Below, piece after piece: positions 9,566-21,819 of a stretch of DNA of 64,000 bases. Made by a program: the position numbers and the translations under genes. Position 1 is the stretch's first letter. Every line of letters starts with the position of its first letter. The stretch is from positions 62,001-126,000 of the forward strand of contig NZ_CP097463.1 in assembly GCF_027247405.1 (NCBI RefSeq), given 5' to 3'. The notes below the pieces were generated by a model. The model ran no database searches, was not told where the DNA came from, and worked only from the letters and a program-made list of their open reading frames with translations. Source of the stretch: Jatrophihabitans cynanchi (GTDB lineage Bacteria; Actinomycetota; Actinomycetes; Mycobacteriales; Jatrophihabitantaceae).

Positions 9566-10536
9566 GCGTCCACCCTTTCGCTGTCCCCGCCGTCCAGAGC
9601 GCGGCTGATTGCCTCGCTCAGCCGGTCCGGGTCGTGCCGTTCCGCGCTGTCCTTCGCGGCGAGCCTCGACAGTACGAGACGCGTCCCGATCGCGCGCGCG
9701 AAGCCCTCGAGTTCCTTGCGGTCCAGCACGGCGTCGTGGTCGGCGAGAACCGCGTGGATGTTCAGCCCGCCGAACGGCTCGGCATGGGCGAGCAGCACGC
9801 GCAACAGGTCCGCCGGCGAGTACTCGTCGGTCTCGCCCGCTTGGGGAACCAGGTTCAGCACGACCAGCACGCGGGCCCGCGTGGTCGCCAGCGCACTGCC
9901 CAGCTCGCGCAGCAGCAGGTGCGGGATGACGCTGGTGAACCACGAACCGGGCCCGAGCACGACGACGTCCGCCTCGCGCACCGCGTCGACCGCCTCGGCA
10001 CACGCGGGCGCACCCGGCGCGGTGAGCCGGACCGAGCGCACCCGGCCCGGGGTGGCCGCGATCGACGACTGGCCGCGAACGCGTCGCACCCGATCCGGAT
10101 CCTCCGGGTCGAACCGGTCCGCCTCGGCAATCAGGTCCAGCGGTGCGGGGCTCATCGGCAGCACCCGGCCCACTGCGCCGACCAGTTCGCCGAGGACGGC
10201 CAGGGCGCGGCGCGGGTCCTCGCCGTGGTCGATCATCCCGGTCAGCAGCAGATTCCCGACCGGGTGTCCCACGAGCACGCCGTCGCCGCCGAAGCGGTGC
10301 TGCAGCAGCTCGGCCCAGTACTGGTGCTGCGGCGCGCTGCCGGCCAGCGCCACCAGGGCCATTCGCAGATCGCCGGGCGGGAGCACGTTCATCTCGCGCC
10401 GGATTCGGCCGGACGAGCCGCCGTCGTCGGCAACGGTGACGACCGCGGTGAGCTCGTTCGTCAGCACCCGTAAGGCGGACAGCGAGGCATGCAGCCCGTG
10501 CCCGCCGCCGAGCGCCACGGCCTTGAACCCGCTCAT
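9556..10536 (-). CDS. yvcK: Gluconeogenesis factor YvcK/CofD-like protein
   Basis: 326-residue YvcK (CuvA) family protein with the CofD-like fold, which binds UDP-sugars and links central carbon metabolism to cell-wall synthesis. The N-terminus [18 protein letters not shown] is the nucleotide-sugar-binding glycine-rich loop; [15 protein letters not shown] and [12 protein letters not shown] follow, and [17 protein letters not shown] is near the middle. The ATG at 10536 overlaps the rapZ stop (ATGA), and its own stop overlaps the start of whiA. The rapZ-yvcK-whiA trio is conserved across Gram-positive bacteria. Confidence 0.94.
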   Translation of the reverse strand: MSGFKAVALGGGHGLHASLSALRVLTNELTAVVTVADDGGSSGRIRREMNVLPPGDLRMALVALAGSAPQHQYWAELLQHRFGGDGVLVGHPVGNLLLTGMIDHGEDPRRALAVLGELVGAVGRVLPMSPAPLDLIAEADRFDPEDPDRVRRVRGQSSIAATPGRVRSVRLTAPGAPACAEAVDAVREADVVVLGPGSWFTSVIPHLLLRELGSALATTRARVLVVLNLVPQAGETDEYSPADLLRVLLAHAEPFGGLNIHAVLADHDAVLDRKELEGFARAIGTRLVLSRLAAKDSAERHDPDRLSEAISRALDGGDSERVDAWR

Positions 10537-11429
10537 TCGCGGCCGAGGTCGCGGTTGACGATCGTCGTCTGGACGCCGGCCGCCGACAGCCGGTCGGCCA
10601 ACTCGCGGGCCAGGACCACTGAACGGTGCTTGCCGCCGGTGCAGCCGACCGCCAGGGTCAGATAGCGCTTGCTCTCGCGGCGGTAGCCGTCGGTGATGAT
10701 CTGCAGCAGGTCGGTGTACCGGTCCAGGAACGGAACGGCGTCCGGCTGGCCGAGGACGAAGTCGCGGACCGGCTGGTCCAGGCCGGTGAGCTCGCGCAGC
10801 TCCGGCGTCCAGAACGGGTTCGGCAGGAAGCGGACATCGACCACCAGGTCGGCATCCACCGGCAGCCCGTACTTGAAACCGAAGGACACCACGGTCGCGC
10901 GCAACTCGGGCCGGCCCTCCGGAAGGTGGCCGCCGAGGAACGAGGTCTCGATGGCGTGGCGCAGTTCGTGCACCGAGCGGCCCGAGGTGTCCAGGATCAG
11001 GTCGGCGTCCTCGCGCACCCCCTCGAGCAGGGTGCGCTCGGCCGCGATGCCGTCGACCAGGCGCCCGTCGCCCTGCAGCGGGTGCTCCCGCCGCACGCTC
11101 TCGTACCGGCGCACCAGCACGTCGTCGGACGCCTCGAGGAACAGCACTCGCGGGCGCATGCCGCGATCGGTGAGCTCGCGCAACACACCGGCGATGTCCG
11201 ACGAGAACGCGCGGCCCCGCACGTCCATGACCACGGCCAGCCGGCTCACCTGGCCCTGGGTGCGCGCGACCAGGTCGACGAGAGTGATCACCAGCTCCGG
11301 CGGCAGGTTGTCGACGACGAAGTAGCCGAGATCCTCGAAGCACTTCGCCGCGGTGCTGCGCCCGGCCCCGGACAGTCCGGTGACGACGATGGTCTCCGGC
11401 GCCATCAGCGCCGTCGCGTCGACCGTCAC
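10533..11429 (-). CDS. rapZ: RNase adapter/nucleotide-binding protein RapZ
   Basis: 298-residue RapZ (YvcJ) P-loop protein. Walker A is GLSGAGRST near residue 17; the C-terminal domain carries [14 protein letters not shown], a region implicated in sensing small metabolites in the family. In E. coli RapZ guides RNase E to GlmZ; in actinobacteria the role is less clear. I chose the GTG at 11429 because it overlaps the uvrC stop exactly by four bases (GTGA), as the other genes of this operon do; an internal ATG at 11405 ([10 protein letters not shown]) is the alternative. Confidence 0.93.
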   Translation of the reverse strand: MTVDATALMAPETIVVTGLSGAGRSTAAKCFEDLGYFVVDNLPPELVITLVDLVARTQGQVSRLAVVMDVRGRAFSSDIAGVLRELTDRGMRPRVLFLEASDDVLVRRYESVRREHPLQGDGRLVDGIAAERTLLEGVREDADLILDTSGRSVHELRHAIETSFLGGHLPEGRPELRATVVSFGFKYGLPVDADLVVDVRFLPNPFWTPELRELTGLDQPVRDFVLGQPDAVPFLDRYTDLLQIITDGYRRESKRYLTLAVGCTGGKHRSVVLARELADRLSAAGVQTTIVNRDLGRE

Positions 11430-13462
11430 ATGTTCTCCCTGTCCCTCGTGCTCGCACCATCTTCGTCGTTCCCGCGCTCTTTGTCGCCGCGCACGGTGCC
11501 CGTGCCGCCTTCGGGGGCGACGGCGGCCACGACCGCCTCGGCGGTGCGCGGTCCGATGCCCGGCACGGTGGCGATCTCCGCCGCGGTGGCCTCGCGCAGC
11601 TTCTTCAGCGAGCCGAAGCGCAGCAGCAGCGCCTTGCGGCGCGTCCGGCCCAGGCCGGGAATGTTGTCCAGCGCGGACACCGTCATCGCTTTGGACCGCT
11701 TCTGCCGGTGGTAGGTGATCGCGAAGCGGTGCGCCTCGTCGCGCACCCGTTGCAGCAGGTACAGCCCCTCGGACGTGCGCGGCAGGATCGTCGGGTAGCT
11801 CTCCCCCGGCAACCACACCTCCTCCAGCCGCTTGGCCAGGCCGACCAGCGCGACGTCGTCGATGCCGAGGTCGGCGAGGACGGCCGCCGCCGCGGCCACC
11901 TGCGGCGCACCGCCGTCGACGACGAGCAGGTTCGGGGGGTAGGCGAAGCGACGCGGCCGCAGCCGCCCCTCGGGCCCCTCGACGAGCGCTGCCGGGTGCC
12001 CGTCGGCCCGCTCGCGCTCCTCGGCGGCCGGGTCGGAGTCGGCGTCCGCGCCCAGCTCCACCTGCTCCTGCAGGAACCGGGCGAAACGGCGGCGGACCAC
12101 CTCGGCGATCCAATCGGTGTCGCCGGTTCCCGAGCGCATCGCGAAGCGCCGGTACTCGCTCTTGCGGGCCAGGCCGTCCTCGAACACCACCATGCTGGCC
12201 ACGACGTTGGTGCCCTGGACGTGGCTGATGTCGAAGCACTCGATGCGCAGCGGGGCCGACGGCAGCGCCAGCGCGTCCTGCAGTTCGGCCAGCGCCTGCG
12301 ACCGGGCGGTGAGGTCCGAGGCGCGCTTGAGCTTGTGCTGGGTGAGCGCCTGCGCGGCGTTACGCGCGACCGTCTCGGCCAACGCCCGCTTGTCGCCTCG
12401 GCGGGGTACCCGCAGGTCGACCCGGGCGCCGCGCTGCTGGCTGAGCCACTCGCCCAGTGCCGCGGCATCCTCCGGCAGCGCGGGCACCAGCACCTCGCGC
12501 GGGATGGACGCGCCGGCCTGTTCGGCCTCGGCGCCGTAGAACTGGGTGACGAACTGCCCGACCAGCTCACCCGTCGAGATCTCCTCGAGCTTGTCGACCA
12601 CCCAGCCGCGCTGGCCGCGGACCCGCCCGCCGCGCACGTGGAACACCTGCACCGCCGCCTCGAGCGCGTCCTGGGCGAAGGCGACGACGTCGGCGTCGGT
12701 GCCGTCGCCGAGCACGACGGCCTGCTTCTCCAGCGCCCGGCGCAGCGCCTCGATGTCGTCGCGCAACCGGGCCGCCAGCTCGAACTCCAGGTTGCCGCTG
12801 GCCTCGGCCATCCGCCGTTCCAGCCGCCGGATCATCACGTCGGTCTTGCCGGCCATGAAGTCGCAGAAGTCATCGACGATCTGCCGGTGCTCCTGCGCGG
12901 TGACCCGGCCCACGCACGGCGCGCTGCACTTGCCGATGTAGCCGAGCAGGCACGGCCGGCCGATCTGCTGCGCCCGCTTGAACACGCCCGCGCTGCAGGT
13001 GCGCGCCGGGAACACGCGCAGCAGCAGGTCCAGCGTCTCGCGGATCGCCCAGGCGTGCGAGTACGGGCCGAAGTAGCGCACCCCCTTGCGCTTGGGCCCG
13101 CGCATGACCTGCAACCGGGGGAACTCCTCGTACAGCGTGACGGCCAGCGACGGGTAGGACTTGTCGTCGCGGTAGCGCACGTTGAAGCGCGGATCGAACT
13201 CCTTGATCCAGGTGTACTCCAGCTGCAGCGCCTCGACCTCGGTGCGGACCACGGTCCACTCGACGGAGGCGGCGCTGGTGACCATCTGCCGGGTGCGCGC
13301 GTGCAGTTGGCTCAGGTCGGCGAAGTAGGAGTTGAGCCGCTGGCGCAGGCTCTTGGCCTTGCCGACGTAGATGACCCGCCCGTGCGGGTCGCGGAACTTG
13401 TAGACCCCTGGCCCGACCGGAATGGTGCCCGGGGCCGGCCGGTAAACGGAGGGATCGGGCAC
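11426..13462 (-). CDS. uvrC: Excinuclease ABC subunit C
   Basis: 678-residue UvrC, the nuclease that makes both incisions in nucleotide excision repair. Domain order: GIY-YIG nuclease (residues ~15-95: [20 protein letters not shown]), a cysteine-containing segment ([10 protein letters not shown] ... [15 protein letters not shown]), UVR motif that contacts UvrB (~205-240), RNase H-like nuclease ([26 protein letters not shown]), and C-terminal helix-hairpin-helix pair ([25 protein letters not shown]). The acidic insert [16 protein letters not shown] near residue 475 is a low-complexity linker. First gene of the operon with rapZ, yvcK and whiA. Confidence 0.97.
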   Translation of the reverse strand: MPDPSVYRPAPGTIPVGPGVYKFRDPHGRVIYVGKAKSLRQRLNSYFADLSQLHARTRQMVTSAASVEWTVVRTEVEALQLEYTWIKEFDPRFNVRYRDDKSYPSLAVTLYEEFPRLQVMRGPKRKGVRYFGPYSHAWAIRETLDLLLRVFPARTCSAGVFKRAQQIGRPCLLGYIGKCSAPCVGRVTAQEHRQIVDDFCDFMAGKTDVMIRRLERRMAEASGNLEFELAARLRDDIEALRRALEKQAVVLGDGTDADVVAFAQDALEAAVQVFHVRGGRVRGQRGWVVDKLEEISTGELVGQFVTQFYGAEAEQAGASIPREVLVPALPEDAAALGEWLSQQRGARVDLRVPRRGDKRALAETVARNAAQALTQHKLKRASDLTARSQALAELQDALALPSAPLRIECFDISHVQGTNVVASMVVFEDGLARKSEYRRFAMRSGTGDTDWIAEVVRRRFARFLQEQVELGADADSDPAAEERERADGHPAALVEGPEGRLRPRRFAYPPNLLVVDGGAPQVAAAAAVLADLGIDDVALVGLAKRLEEVWLPGESYPTILPRTSEGLYLLQRVRDEAHRFAITYHRQKRSKAMTVSALDNIPGLGRTRRKALLLRFGSLKKLREATAAEIATVPGIGPRTAEAVVAAVAPEGGTGTVRGDKERGNDEDGASTRDRENM

Positions 13463-13487
13463 CCCCCGAGCCTAGTCAACCGGTACG

Positions 13488-14705
13488 TCAGGCGGCGTCG
13501 ATCTGCACGCTCGAGCGCACGGCCCAGTCGAGCGCACTCGCCGATACGTCGCGCAGCGCCGCGAATTCCTCGTCCGGCCCGGCGGGCGGCCCACCGGATT
13601 CGAAGTCGATCACCCGATGCACCAGTCGGCCCATGCTGGAGTCGGTGCCGAAGGCCGCACCCAGCAACTGGCCGTCCAGTGGCAGGACCGTCGTCAGCTG
13701 CGTCGCAGGCAGGCCGAGGAGGCGATCGAGCGCGGACACCATTCCGGCCGTGAACGCGAAGGCCGCTTGCTCAGCGTTGTCGCGGCAGGCGAGCAGCTCG
13801 CACATCCGAGCGCGAGCGAGCACGGTAACCAGGTCGTCCGGCGAGCCGGCATTCGATGACCTGAGCATGAGCAGGCTGATCCAGGTGCGCACCCGGTGCG
13901 TGCCGAGCAGTACGAGCGCCTCCCGGATCGAGCGCACCGGTCGGCGCAACCCGCCGACGGGTCCGATCGAGGCGACCTGCAGCAACTGCACTGCCAGGGC
14001 CGGATCGCGACGCAGGATGCGTTCGACCTCGTCGAAGTCGGTGCGTTCGTCGAGGACGGCCGAGGCAATCTGCAGCACCCCGAGCGCGGACGGTTCGAGG
14101 ATGCGGGCACTGAGCGCGGTCGGCCTGGCAAGCGCAAAGCCTTGGTAGAGGTCGAAACCGTGCCCGCGGTAGAAGGCCAGCTCGTCGGGTGTCTCGACCT
14201 TCTCGGCAAGCAACTGCACGCCGTAGGGGCGGCAGCGTTGCATCAGGTCCAGTGACGAATCGGGGCCGAGCTGGCGCACGTCGATCTTGACGACCGCCGC
14301 CTGCTCGACCAGCCGCTCGGCACCGTCGAACCACTCGAAGTCATCCAGCGCCAGCCGGTACCCGGCCGCGCGCAGGGCCCGGCAGCCGGCATCGATCTCG
14401 GCATCGAACCGGACCGACTCCAGCACTTCAACCACGGTGCGTTCGGGCGGCAGCGGGATCGGCACCGCGCCGGTGAGGACCCCTCGGTCGGCGTTGCAGA
14501 AGATCGTCTTGTCACCCACGAGCCGGTCCAGACCGATGCTCACGGCGCTGTGGAACACGGCAGTCGTCATCTCGTCGCCGTCGTGCAGGTGACTGGCGGA
14601 CGTTTCGTCGCGATCTTCCTGGCGGAACAACAACTCGTAACCGATCACCCCCAGGTCCGCGTCGAAGACCGGTTGCCGACCGACGACTACCTGGGTGGTG
14701 CTCAT
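13488..14705 (-). CDS. EAL-like plus HDOD domain signalling protein
   Basis: About 405 residues. The N-terminal ~200 residues resemble an EAL domain (VVVGRQPVFDADLGVIGYELLFR ... LALDDFEWFD ... VKIDVRQLG ... LLAEKVETPDE), but the catalytic EAL signature reads ELL and the DDFD region is altered, so cyclic-di-GMP phosphodiesterase activity is unlikely. The C-terminal ~200 residues resemble an HDOD domain (LLQVASIGPVGGLRRPVRSIREALVLLGTHRVRTW). This is the YuxH/CdgJ architecture, usually a signal-output or binding protein. The start is placed at the ATG at 14705 (MSTTQVVVGRQ); an upstream in-frame start at 14768 exists. It stands alone between uvrC and the NlpC/P60 gene. Confidence 0.8.
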   Translation of the reverse strand: MSTTQVVVGRQPVFDADLGVIGYELLFRQEDRDETSASHLHDGDEMTTAVFHSAVSIGLDRLVGDKTIFCNADRGVLTGAVPIPLPPERTVVEVLESVRFDAEIDAGCRALRAAGYRLALDDFEWFDGAERLVEQAAVVKIDVRQLGPDSSLDLMQRCRPYGVQLLAEKVETPDELAFYRGHGFDLYQGFALARPTALSARILEPSALGVLQIASAVLDERTDFDEVERILRRDPALAVQLLQVASIGPVGGLRRPVRSIREALVLLGTHRVRTWISLLMLRSSNAGSPDDLVTVLARARMCELLACRDNAEQAAFAFTAGMVSALDRLLGLPATQLTTVLPLDGQLLGAAFGTDSSMGRLVHRVIDFESGGPPAGPDEEFAALRDVSASALDWAVRSSVQIDAA

Positions 14706-14793
14706 GCCGATGTGAACTCCTGCTGCGTGGCGAGTGGACTCGTCCGGAGATCCTTTCGGCAGGTGCACCGCCCGACTTGAGCAGCTGGCGCGG

Positions 14794-16059
14794 TTATGCC
14801 TGCATATAGGTCAGCCGCGCGCGAGCAGTGGGTGCCGACCAGGCCCACGCGTTCACCACCTGCACCCCGACGGTCTGGGCACGATGCGCGGGAACCCGGA
14901 CCGTGATGGTGCTGGCAGACCTGATCGTGAACCGGTAGGTGCCGGTCGAACCGAACACGACCCGCGCCGTGGTGTCGAGGTGCCGGCCGTGCAGCGTGAT
15001 CGTGCTGCCGCCGCCGGTGCTGCTGCGGGAGGTGGACATCGACGTGATCACCGGCGCGGCGCCCTGCCTGCCGGTGCTCATCGGACGCGTCGCGCCGAAG
15101 TACCGTGGCTCGCCGGCCAGCACCTCGGCGAGGGTGTTGTAGCGCACCGGGTAACCGGACATGGCCGCCTGGATGACCTTGCCGCGGCCCGCGTACATGA
15201 CGACGTGGCTGATCACCGGGCCGCCACCGGAGAAGAAGAGCAGGTCTCCGGGCTGAAGCTCGCTCAGGCTCGGATGGAACCTTCCGGCCGTGCGGCGCTG
15301 CGTCGCGGCGTAGTGGTCCAGGTGGCGGTACTTCGCCCACGCGTACAGGGTCAGGCCGGAGCAGTCGAAGCCCCGGAACGTGCAGTCGAACTTGCCGATC
15401 AGCCCGTCGCCGTAGCACGAGCCGTACGTCGGGCCGGCGGCGTTGCCCCCTGCCCAGGTGTAGGGCATTCCGAGCCAGGCCGCTGCGCGCTTGACGGCGG
15501 AGCGCCCCATCGCCGGAGTCCAGCGCCCGGCGTTGTGAGCGACGGGCCGGGCGTTGACGCGCTTCGCCCGACCGATCATCGAGTTGGCGACCCGGCGCGA
15601 TTCGGCCGCGCTCCAGCCCCCGTTGAGCGGCGAGTACCGCGTGACCGGCATGAAGGTGAAGACGTCCGCCCGGGTGCGGGCGCTCATCGCCCCGTCACGC
15701 AGCACGACGCGCAGATCGACCGCCGCCCGCCGGTCACGGACTTGGGGGGTGTACGCCACGATCGTCGTCGCGTTCACGACACTGATCCACGCCGCCTTGT
15801 TCCTGCCGAACAGGACGCCGGCGACCCTGCGGCCGTGGATGCCGTCGAAGCCGGAGCCGCTGATGATCACCTGGTCGCCGCCCCAGGTCAGGCCGCGGTG
15901 CAGCGAGAGCCGGCTGATCGTCGGGGCGCCCGGTGTGCTCGCCACTGCCGACGGCGCCGCCGCGAGCGTGACCACCAGCGCGGCGACCACGGCCGCACCG
16001 ACAGCTCGGGCGCGGCGGACTCGAACAGGACTGAGGCGGGTGGCGTGGCGTGCGAACAT
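14794..16059 (-). CDS. Secreted NlpC/P60 hydrolase flanked by two TIG/IPT domains
   Basis: 421 residues. A basic, hydrophobic N-terminus (residues ~16-40) ending in SAVA is a Sec signal peptide. Residues ~45-135 form an immunoglobulin-like TIG/IPT domain (ISRLSLHRGLTWGGDQVIISGSGF). Residues ~185-325 are an NlpC/P60 cysteine peptidase: YTWAGGN, catalytic Cys233 in FDCSG, LQPGDLLFF, and His285 in ISHVVMYAG. Residues ~332-421 are a second TIG domain (ITLHGRHLDTTARVVFG). NlpC/P60 enzymes cleave peptidoglycan stem peptides; here the TIG modules may bind a surface partner. An extra cysteine pair (GSCYG, FDCTFRG) precedes the active site. A TIG-NlpC/P60-TIG arrangement is uncommon. Confidence 0.85.
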   Translation of the reverse strand: MFARHATRLSPVRVRRARAVGAAVVAALVVTLAAAPSAVASTPGAPTISRLSLHRGLTWGGDQVIISGSGFDGIHGRRVAGVLFGRNKAAWISVVNATTIVAYTPQVRDRRAAVDLRVVLRDGAMSARTRADVFTFMPVTRYSPLNGGWSAAESRRVANSMIGRAKRVNARPVAHNAGRWTPAMGRSAVKRAAAWLGMPYTWAGGNAAGPTYGSCYGDGLIGKFDCTFRGFDCSGLTLYAWAKYRHLDHYAATQRRTAGRFHPSLSELQPGDLLFFSGGGPVISHVVMYAGRGKVIQAAMSGYPVRYNTLAEVLAGEPRYFGATRPMSTGRQGAAPVITSMSTSRSSTGGGSTITLHGRHLDTTARVVFGSTGTYRFTIRSASTITVRVPAHRAQTVGVQVVNAWAWSAPTARARLTYMQA

Positions 16060-16158
16060 CAGCTGGTCAGGCTCCTGGCTGCGCGAGAATCGTCCGCTTC
16101 TTCCATCGGCGCGGGCGTGCGCGAACTTGAGCGCGAACCCCTTCTCGAACGGGTCGGT

Positions 16159-16374
16159 TCAGCCGCCGTCGTCGGCTGCGACACCGCGCAGCGCAACGGC
16201 GAACGCGAGCAGCCAGAGCACCGTCGCCACGCCTGCCAGCACGTGGACCGCCCGGACGAAGCCGGCGGGCTCAGACGGTTGCCCGGCCACCGCGCCGAGC
16301 AGCGCCACCGCGGCGGCGCTGACGCTTCGGCGCTCACCGAAGTGTGAGCGCGGCAGACTGGCCCCATGGTTCAC
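16159..16374 (-). pseudogene. Short membrane-segment ORF, possible remnant of a transporter C-terminus
   Basis: 71-residue frame with two hydrophobic stretches (SAAAVALLGAVAG and AVHVLAGVATVLWLLAFAVAL) and a charged tail. The sequence reads like the last two helices of a multi-helix permease, for example an MFS drug-efflux protein, rather than an independent protein. Its nominal start lies across the start codon of the divergent regulator and has no clear ribosome site. ArsR-type regulators are often divergent from efflux genes, so a deleted transporter is plausible. It could equally be a genuine small membrane protein or chance. Low confidence. Confidence 0.3.
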
Positions 16375-17157
16375 GCGTCAGCCGCGGTTCACGCGTCCGC
16401 GCCCAGCATCGCCCCGGTCGCGGCGCTGCTGGCCGACCGGTCCCGCGCCCGCATGGTCAGCGCGCTGTCCGACGGCAGGGCACTGCCCGCCTCGGTGTTG
16501 GCGCAGGAGTCCGGCATCTCGGCGTCGACCGCGAGCGAGCACCTGGGCCGGCTCGTCGCGGGCGGGATCCTGCAGGTGGAGCGCTCCGGCCGGCACCGCT
16601 ACTACCGGCTGGCCGGCGCCGACGTGGCCGCCGCGGTCGAGGCGCTGTCGGCGATCGCGCCGCAGCCGCCGGTCAGCTCGTTGCGGCAGTCGACGCGAGC
16701 GGCGGCCCTGCGCCGCGCCCGAACCTGTTACGACCATGTCGCGGGCCGGCTCGGCGTGGCGCTCACCGCGAGTCTGCTCGAACGCGGTGCGCTGGTCCGG
16801 GTCGACGGCGGGACCGGGCTGGACCGGGTGGAGGGTGACCGGCTGTCCGCTCCGTCGCGGCGGTGCCCGCTCGCACTCGGCCCTTCGGCCGGCGACGTCC
16901 TCGGCGCCTTCGGCGTCGACCTCGCGCCGCTACTGGACCGCCCTGACGACTCGCGCCCGCTGCTGCGCTGCTGCCTGGACTGGAGCGAACAGCGCTACCA
17001 CCTGGCCGGCGCGCTCGGCGCAGCGGTGCTGGAGCAGCTGCTCGCTGCCGGCTGGGTCCGGCGCGCAGGGCCACCCCGCGCGCTCGAGCTGACACCGGCC
17101 GGACGCGACGAACTGGGTGCCAGGCTCGGTGTGGCCGACTACCGAGCCGCGTCGTAG
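16366..17157 (+). CDS. ArsR-family winged-helix regulator
   Basis: 263 residues. Residues ~15-85 form an ArsR-type winged helix (LLADRSRARMVSALSDG, ASVLAQESGISASTASEHLGRL, VERSGRHRYYRL). Residues ~95-180 contain a second conserved part of this subfamily (RRARTCYDHVAGRLGV), and the C-terminus (LDWSEQRYHLAGALGAAVL) is typical of ArsR-like regulators that sit beside efflux or NAD(P)-binding genes. There is no metal-binding cysteine motif, so a metal sensor is unlikely. The first codons are an 18-bp near-repeat (GTTCACGCGTC twice). It converges on the deaminase gene, overlapping its 3' end by 19 bases. Confidence 0.85.
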   Translation: MVHASAAVHASAPSIAPVAALLADRSRARMVSALSDGRALPASVLAQESGISASTASEHLGRLVAGGILQVERSGRHRYYRLAGADVAAAVEALSAIAPQPPVSSLRQSTRAAALRRARTCYDHVAGRLGVALTASLLERGALVRVDGGTGLDRVEGDRLSAPSRRCPLALGPSAGDVLGAFGVDLAPLLDRPDDSRPLLRCCLDWSEQRYHLAGALGAAVLEQLLAAGWVRRAGPPRALELTPAGRDELGARLGVADYRAAS

Positions 17158-18182
17158 CCGGCGAGATAGTCGGCGAGGTAGCCGTCGATCTCGCCGAGCA
17201 GGGTCGCCTTGGCCGTGTCGTCGAGGAACGAGGCACGGACGGCGCCGCGGGCCAGCTCGGCGACCCCGCCCGCGTCGAGTCCGAGCAGTTCGGCGGCAAC
17301 CGCGTACTCGTGGTTCAGCGTCGTCGCGAACATCGGCGGGTCGTCCGAGTTGATGGTGACCCGAACGCCGGCCGCCACCAGCGCCGGCAGCGGGTGTTCG
17401 GCCAGCGAGGGCACCGAGCGGGTGCGCACGTTGGACGTCGGGCACACCTCCAGCACGATGCCCGTGTCCCGCAGGTGGGAGAGCAACCGCGGGTCGCGGG
17501 CCGCGGCGATGCCGTGGCCGATCCGCTCCGCTCCCAGGTGCTCCAGCGCGTCCCAGATCGTCTCGGGCCCGGTGGACTCGCCCGCGTGCGGGACGCTGTG
17601 CAGCCCGGCCGCGCGTGCCCGCGCGAAGTGCGGGGCGAACTGCGGGCGCGGCACGCCGAGCTCCGGGCCGCCCAGCCCGAAGCTCACCAGCCCGTCCGGG
17701 CGTTGCTCGAGTGCCACCTGCAAGGTGACGTCCGCCGACGGCACACCGGCCTCACCCGGGATGTCGAAGCACCACTGCAGCTGCACGCCGTGATCGGCCG
17801 CGGCCCGTCGGCGCGCGTCCTCCACCGCCTCGCAGTACGCCGCCGCCGCGATCCCGCGCACCACCGAGGAGTACGGAGTCAGCGTCAGCTCCGCGTACCG
17901 CACGTTCTGCCCGGCCAGCTCGCGCGCGATCTCGTAGGTCAGCGTCCAGATGTCCTCGGGGTCGCGGATCAGATCGACGACCGACAGGTACACCTCGATG
18001 AAGTGCGCGAAGTCGGTGAAGGTGAAGTAGTCGGCCAGCAGCGCCGGGTCGGCCGGCACCGGGGTGCTGCCGGCGTGCCTGGCCGCCAGCTCGGCCACGA
18101 TCCGCGGCGAAGCCGACCCGACGTGGTGCACGTGCAGTTCGGCCTTGGGCAACCCGGCGATGAAGTCGGTCAGCTCGGTCAT
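17139..18182 (-). CDS. Adenosine deaminase family protein, possibly aminodeoxyfutalosine deaminase
   Basis: 347-residue TIM-barrel amidohydrolase. Metal ligands His17 and His19 lie in LPKAELHVHHVGS; further ligands and catalytic residues are in HAGES (His and the catalytic Glu region), ERIGHG, and NSDDPPMF. It would deaminate an adenosine-type ring using one zinc. The HVHHVGSASPR signature differs from the HLHLxG of classical adenosine deaminases and, from memory, is seen in the actinobacterial group containing 6-aminodeoxyfutalosine deaminases of the futalosine menaquinone route. The substrate therefore is open: adenosine or aminodeoxyfutalosine. It overlaps the ArsR gene tail to tail and lies just upstream of uvrA's 3' end. 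Confidence 0.82.
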   Translation of the reverse strand: MTELTDFIAGLPKAELHVHHVGSASPRIVAELAARHAGSTPVPADPALLADYFTFTDFAHFIEVYLSVVDLIRDPEDIWTLTYEIARELAGQNVRYAELTLTPYSSVVRGIAAAAYCEAVEDARRRAAADHGVQLQWCFDIPGEAGVPSADVTLQVALEQRPDGLVSFGLGGPELGVPRPQFAPHFARARAAGLHSVPHAGESTGPETIWDALEHLGAERIGHGIAAARDPRLLSHLRDTGIVLEVCPTSNVRTRSVPSLAEHPLPALVAAGVRVTINSDDPPMFATTLNHEYAVAAELLGLDAGGVAELARGAVRASFLDDTAKATLLGEIDGYLADYLAGYDAAR

Positions 18183-18194
18183 CGCCTCAGACTC

Positions 18195-21215
<3,021 letters not shown>

Positions 21216-21348
21216 GGGTGGCCAATCAGGTAGGCGGTGGCTCCTGGGCGCAACACCGGCGCCGGCCGGTGCAGTCCCCTCACGAGGGTAATGACCGCCG
21301 CCGACAACGCGCGCGCCCTGCCTCCGGGCGGGCGGGCAGAATGGGCGC

Positions 21349-21819
21349 ATGCCCCGAACCGTCGCCACGAACACGCGCGTAGAGCTGGCCGGACTGCTCG
21401 AGTTCGTCCGGCCCCGGCATCACATGATCCTGATCACGCGGCGCGGCTCGGGCGGGCCGCAGGCGTCCCCGGTGACCGGTGGCGTCGACTCGGCGGGCCG
21501 GATCATGGTCTCGACCTACCCGCAGCGGGCCAAGACGGGCAACCTGCGGCGCGATCCCGCGGCCGCCGTGCTCGTGCTCTCGGACGACTTCGGCGGCGCC
21601 TGGGTCCAGGTCGACGGGCCTGCGGAGGTGCTCGACCTCCCGGAAGCGCTGGAGCCGTTGGTCGAGTACTACCGCAGCATCAGCGGCGAGCACACCGACT
21701 GGGACGAGTACCGGCAGGCGATGCGGGAGCAGGGCAAGTCCCTGATCCGGATCACGCCGGAACGCTGGGGCCCGATCGCCACCGGCGGCTTCCCGGCCAG
21801 GCTTGCCGCCGGGACGTAG
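21349..21819 (+). CDS. PPOX-fold (F420/FMN-dependent) oxidoreductase family protein
   Basis: 156-residue split-barrel protein of the pyridoxamine-phosphate-oxidase-like superfamily, of the type annotated as PPOX class F420-dependent enzymes. Visible: [22 protein letters not shown] and [25 protein letters not shown] (the cofactor phosphate-binding region with the K/R-rich turn), then [11 protein letters not shown] and a C-terminal ITPERWGP. Such proteins reduce small molecules with F420 or bind flavin; the substrate is unknown. The last eight codons and stop are inside the first of five 34-bp tandem repeats, so the C-terminus FPARLAAGT is repeat-encoded. Divergent from uvrA. Confidence 0.82.
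   Translation: MPRTVATNTRVELAGLLEFVRPRHHMILITRRGSGGPQASPVTGGVDSAGRIMVSTYPQRAKTGNLRRDPAAAVLVLSDDFGGAWVQVDGPAEVLDLPEALEPLVEYYRSISGEHTDWDEYRQAMREQGKSLIRITPERWGPIATGGFPARLAAGT

Noticed and set aside
9556-12239. Long extended frames making fused YvcK-RapZ or RapZ-UvrC proteins
   Set aside because: The extensions read the neighbouring gene out of frame; the four-base overlaps and family N-termini define separate genes.
16060-16158. Cyclic-di-AMP riboswitch in front of the NlpC/P60 gene
   Set aside because: Such switches are common before actinobacterial cell-wall hydrolases, but none of the conserved ydaO segments is present and the leader is short.
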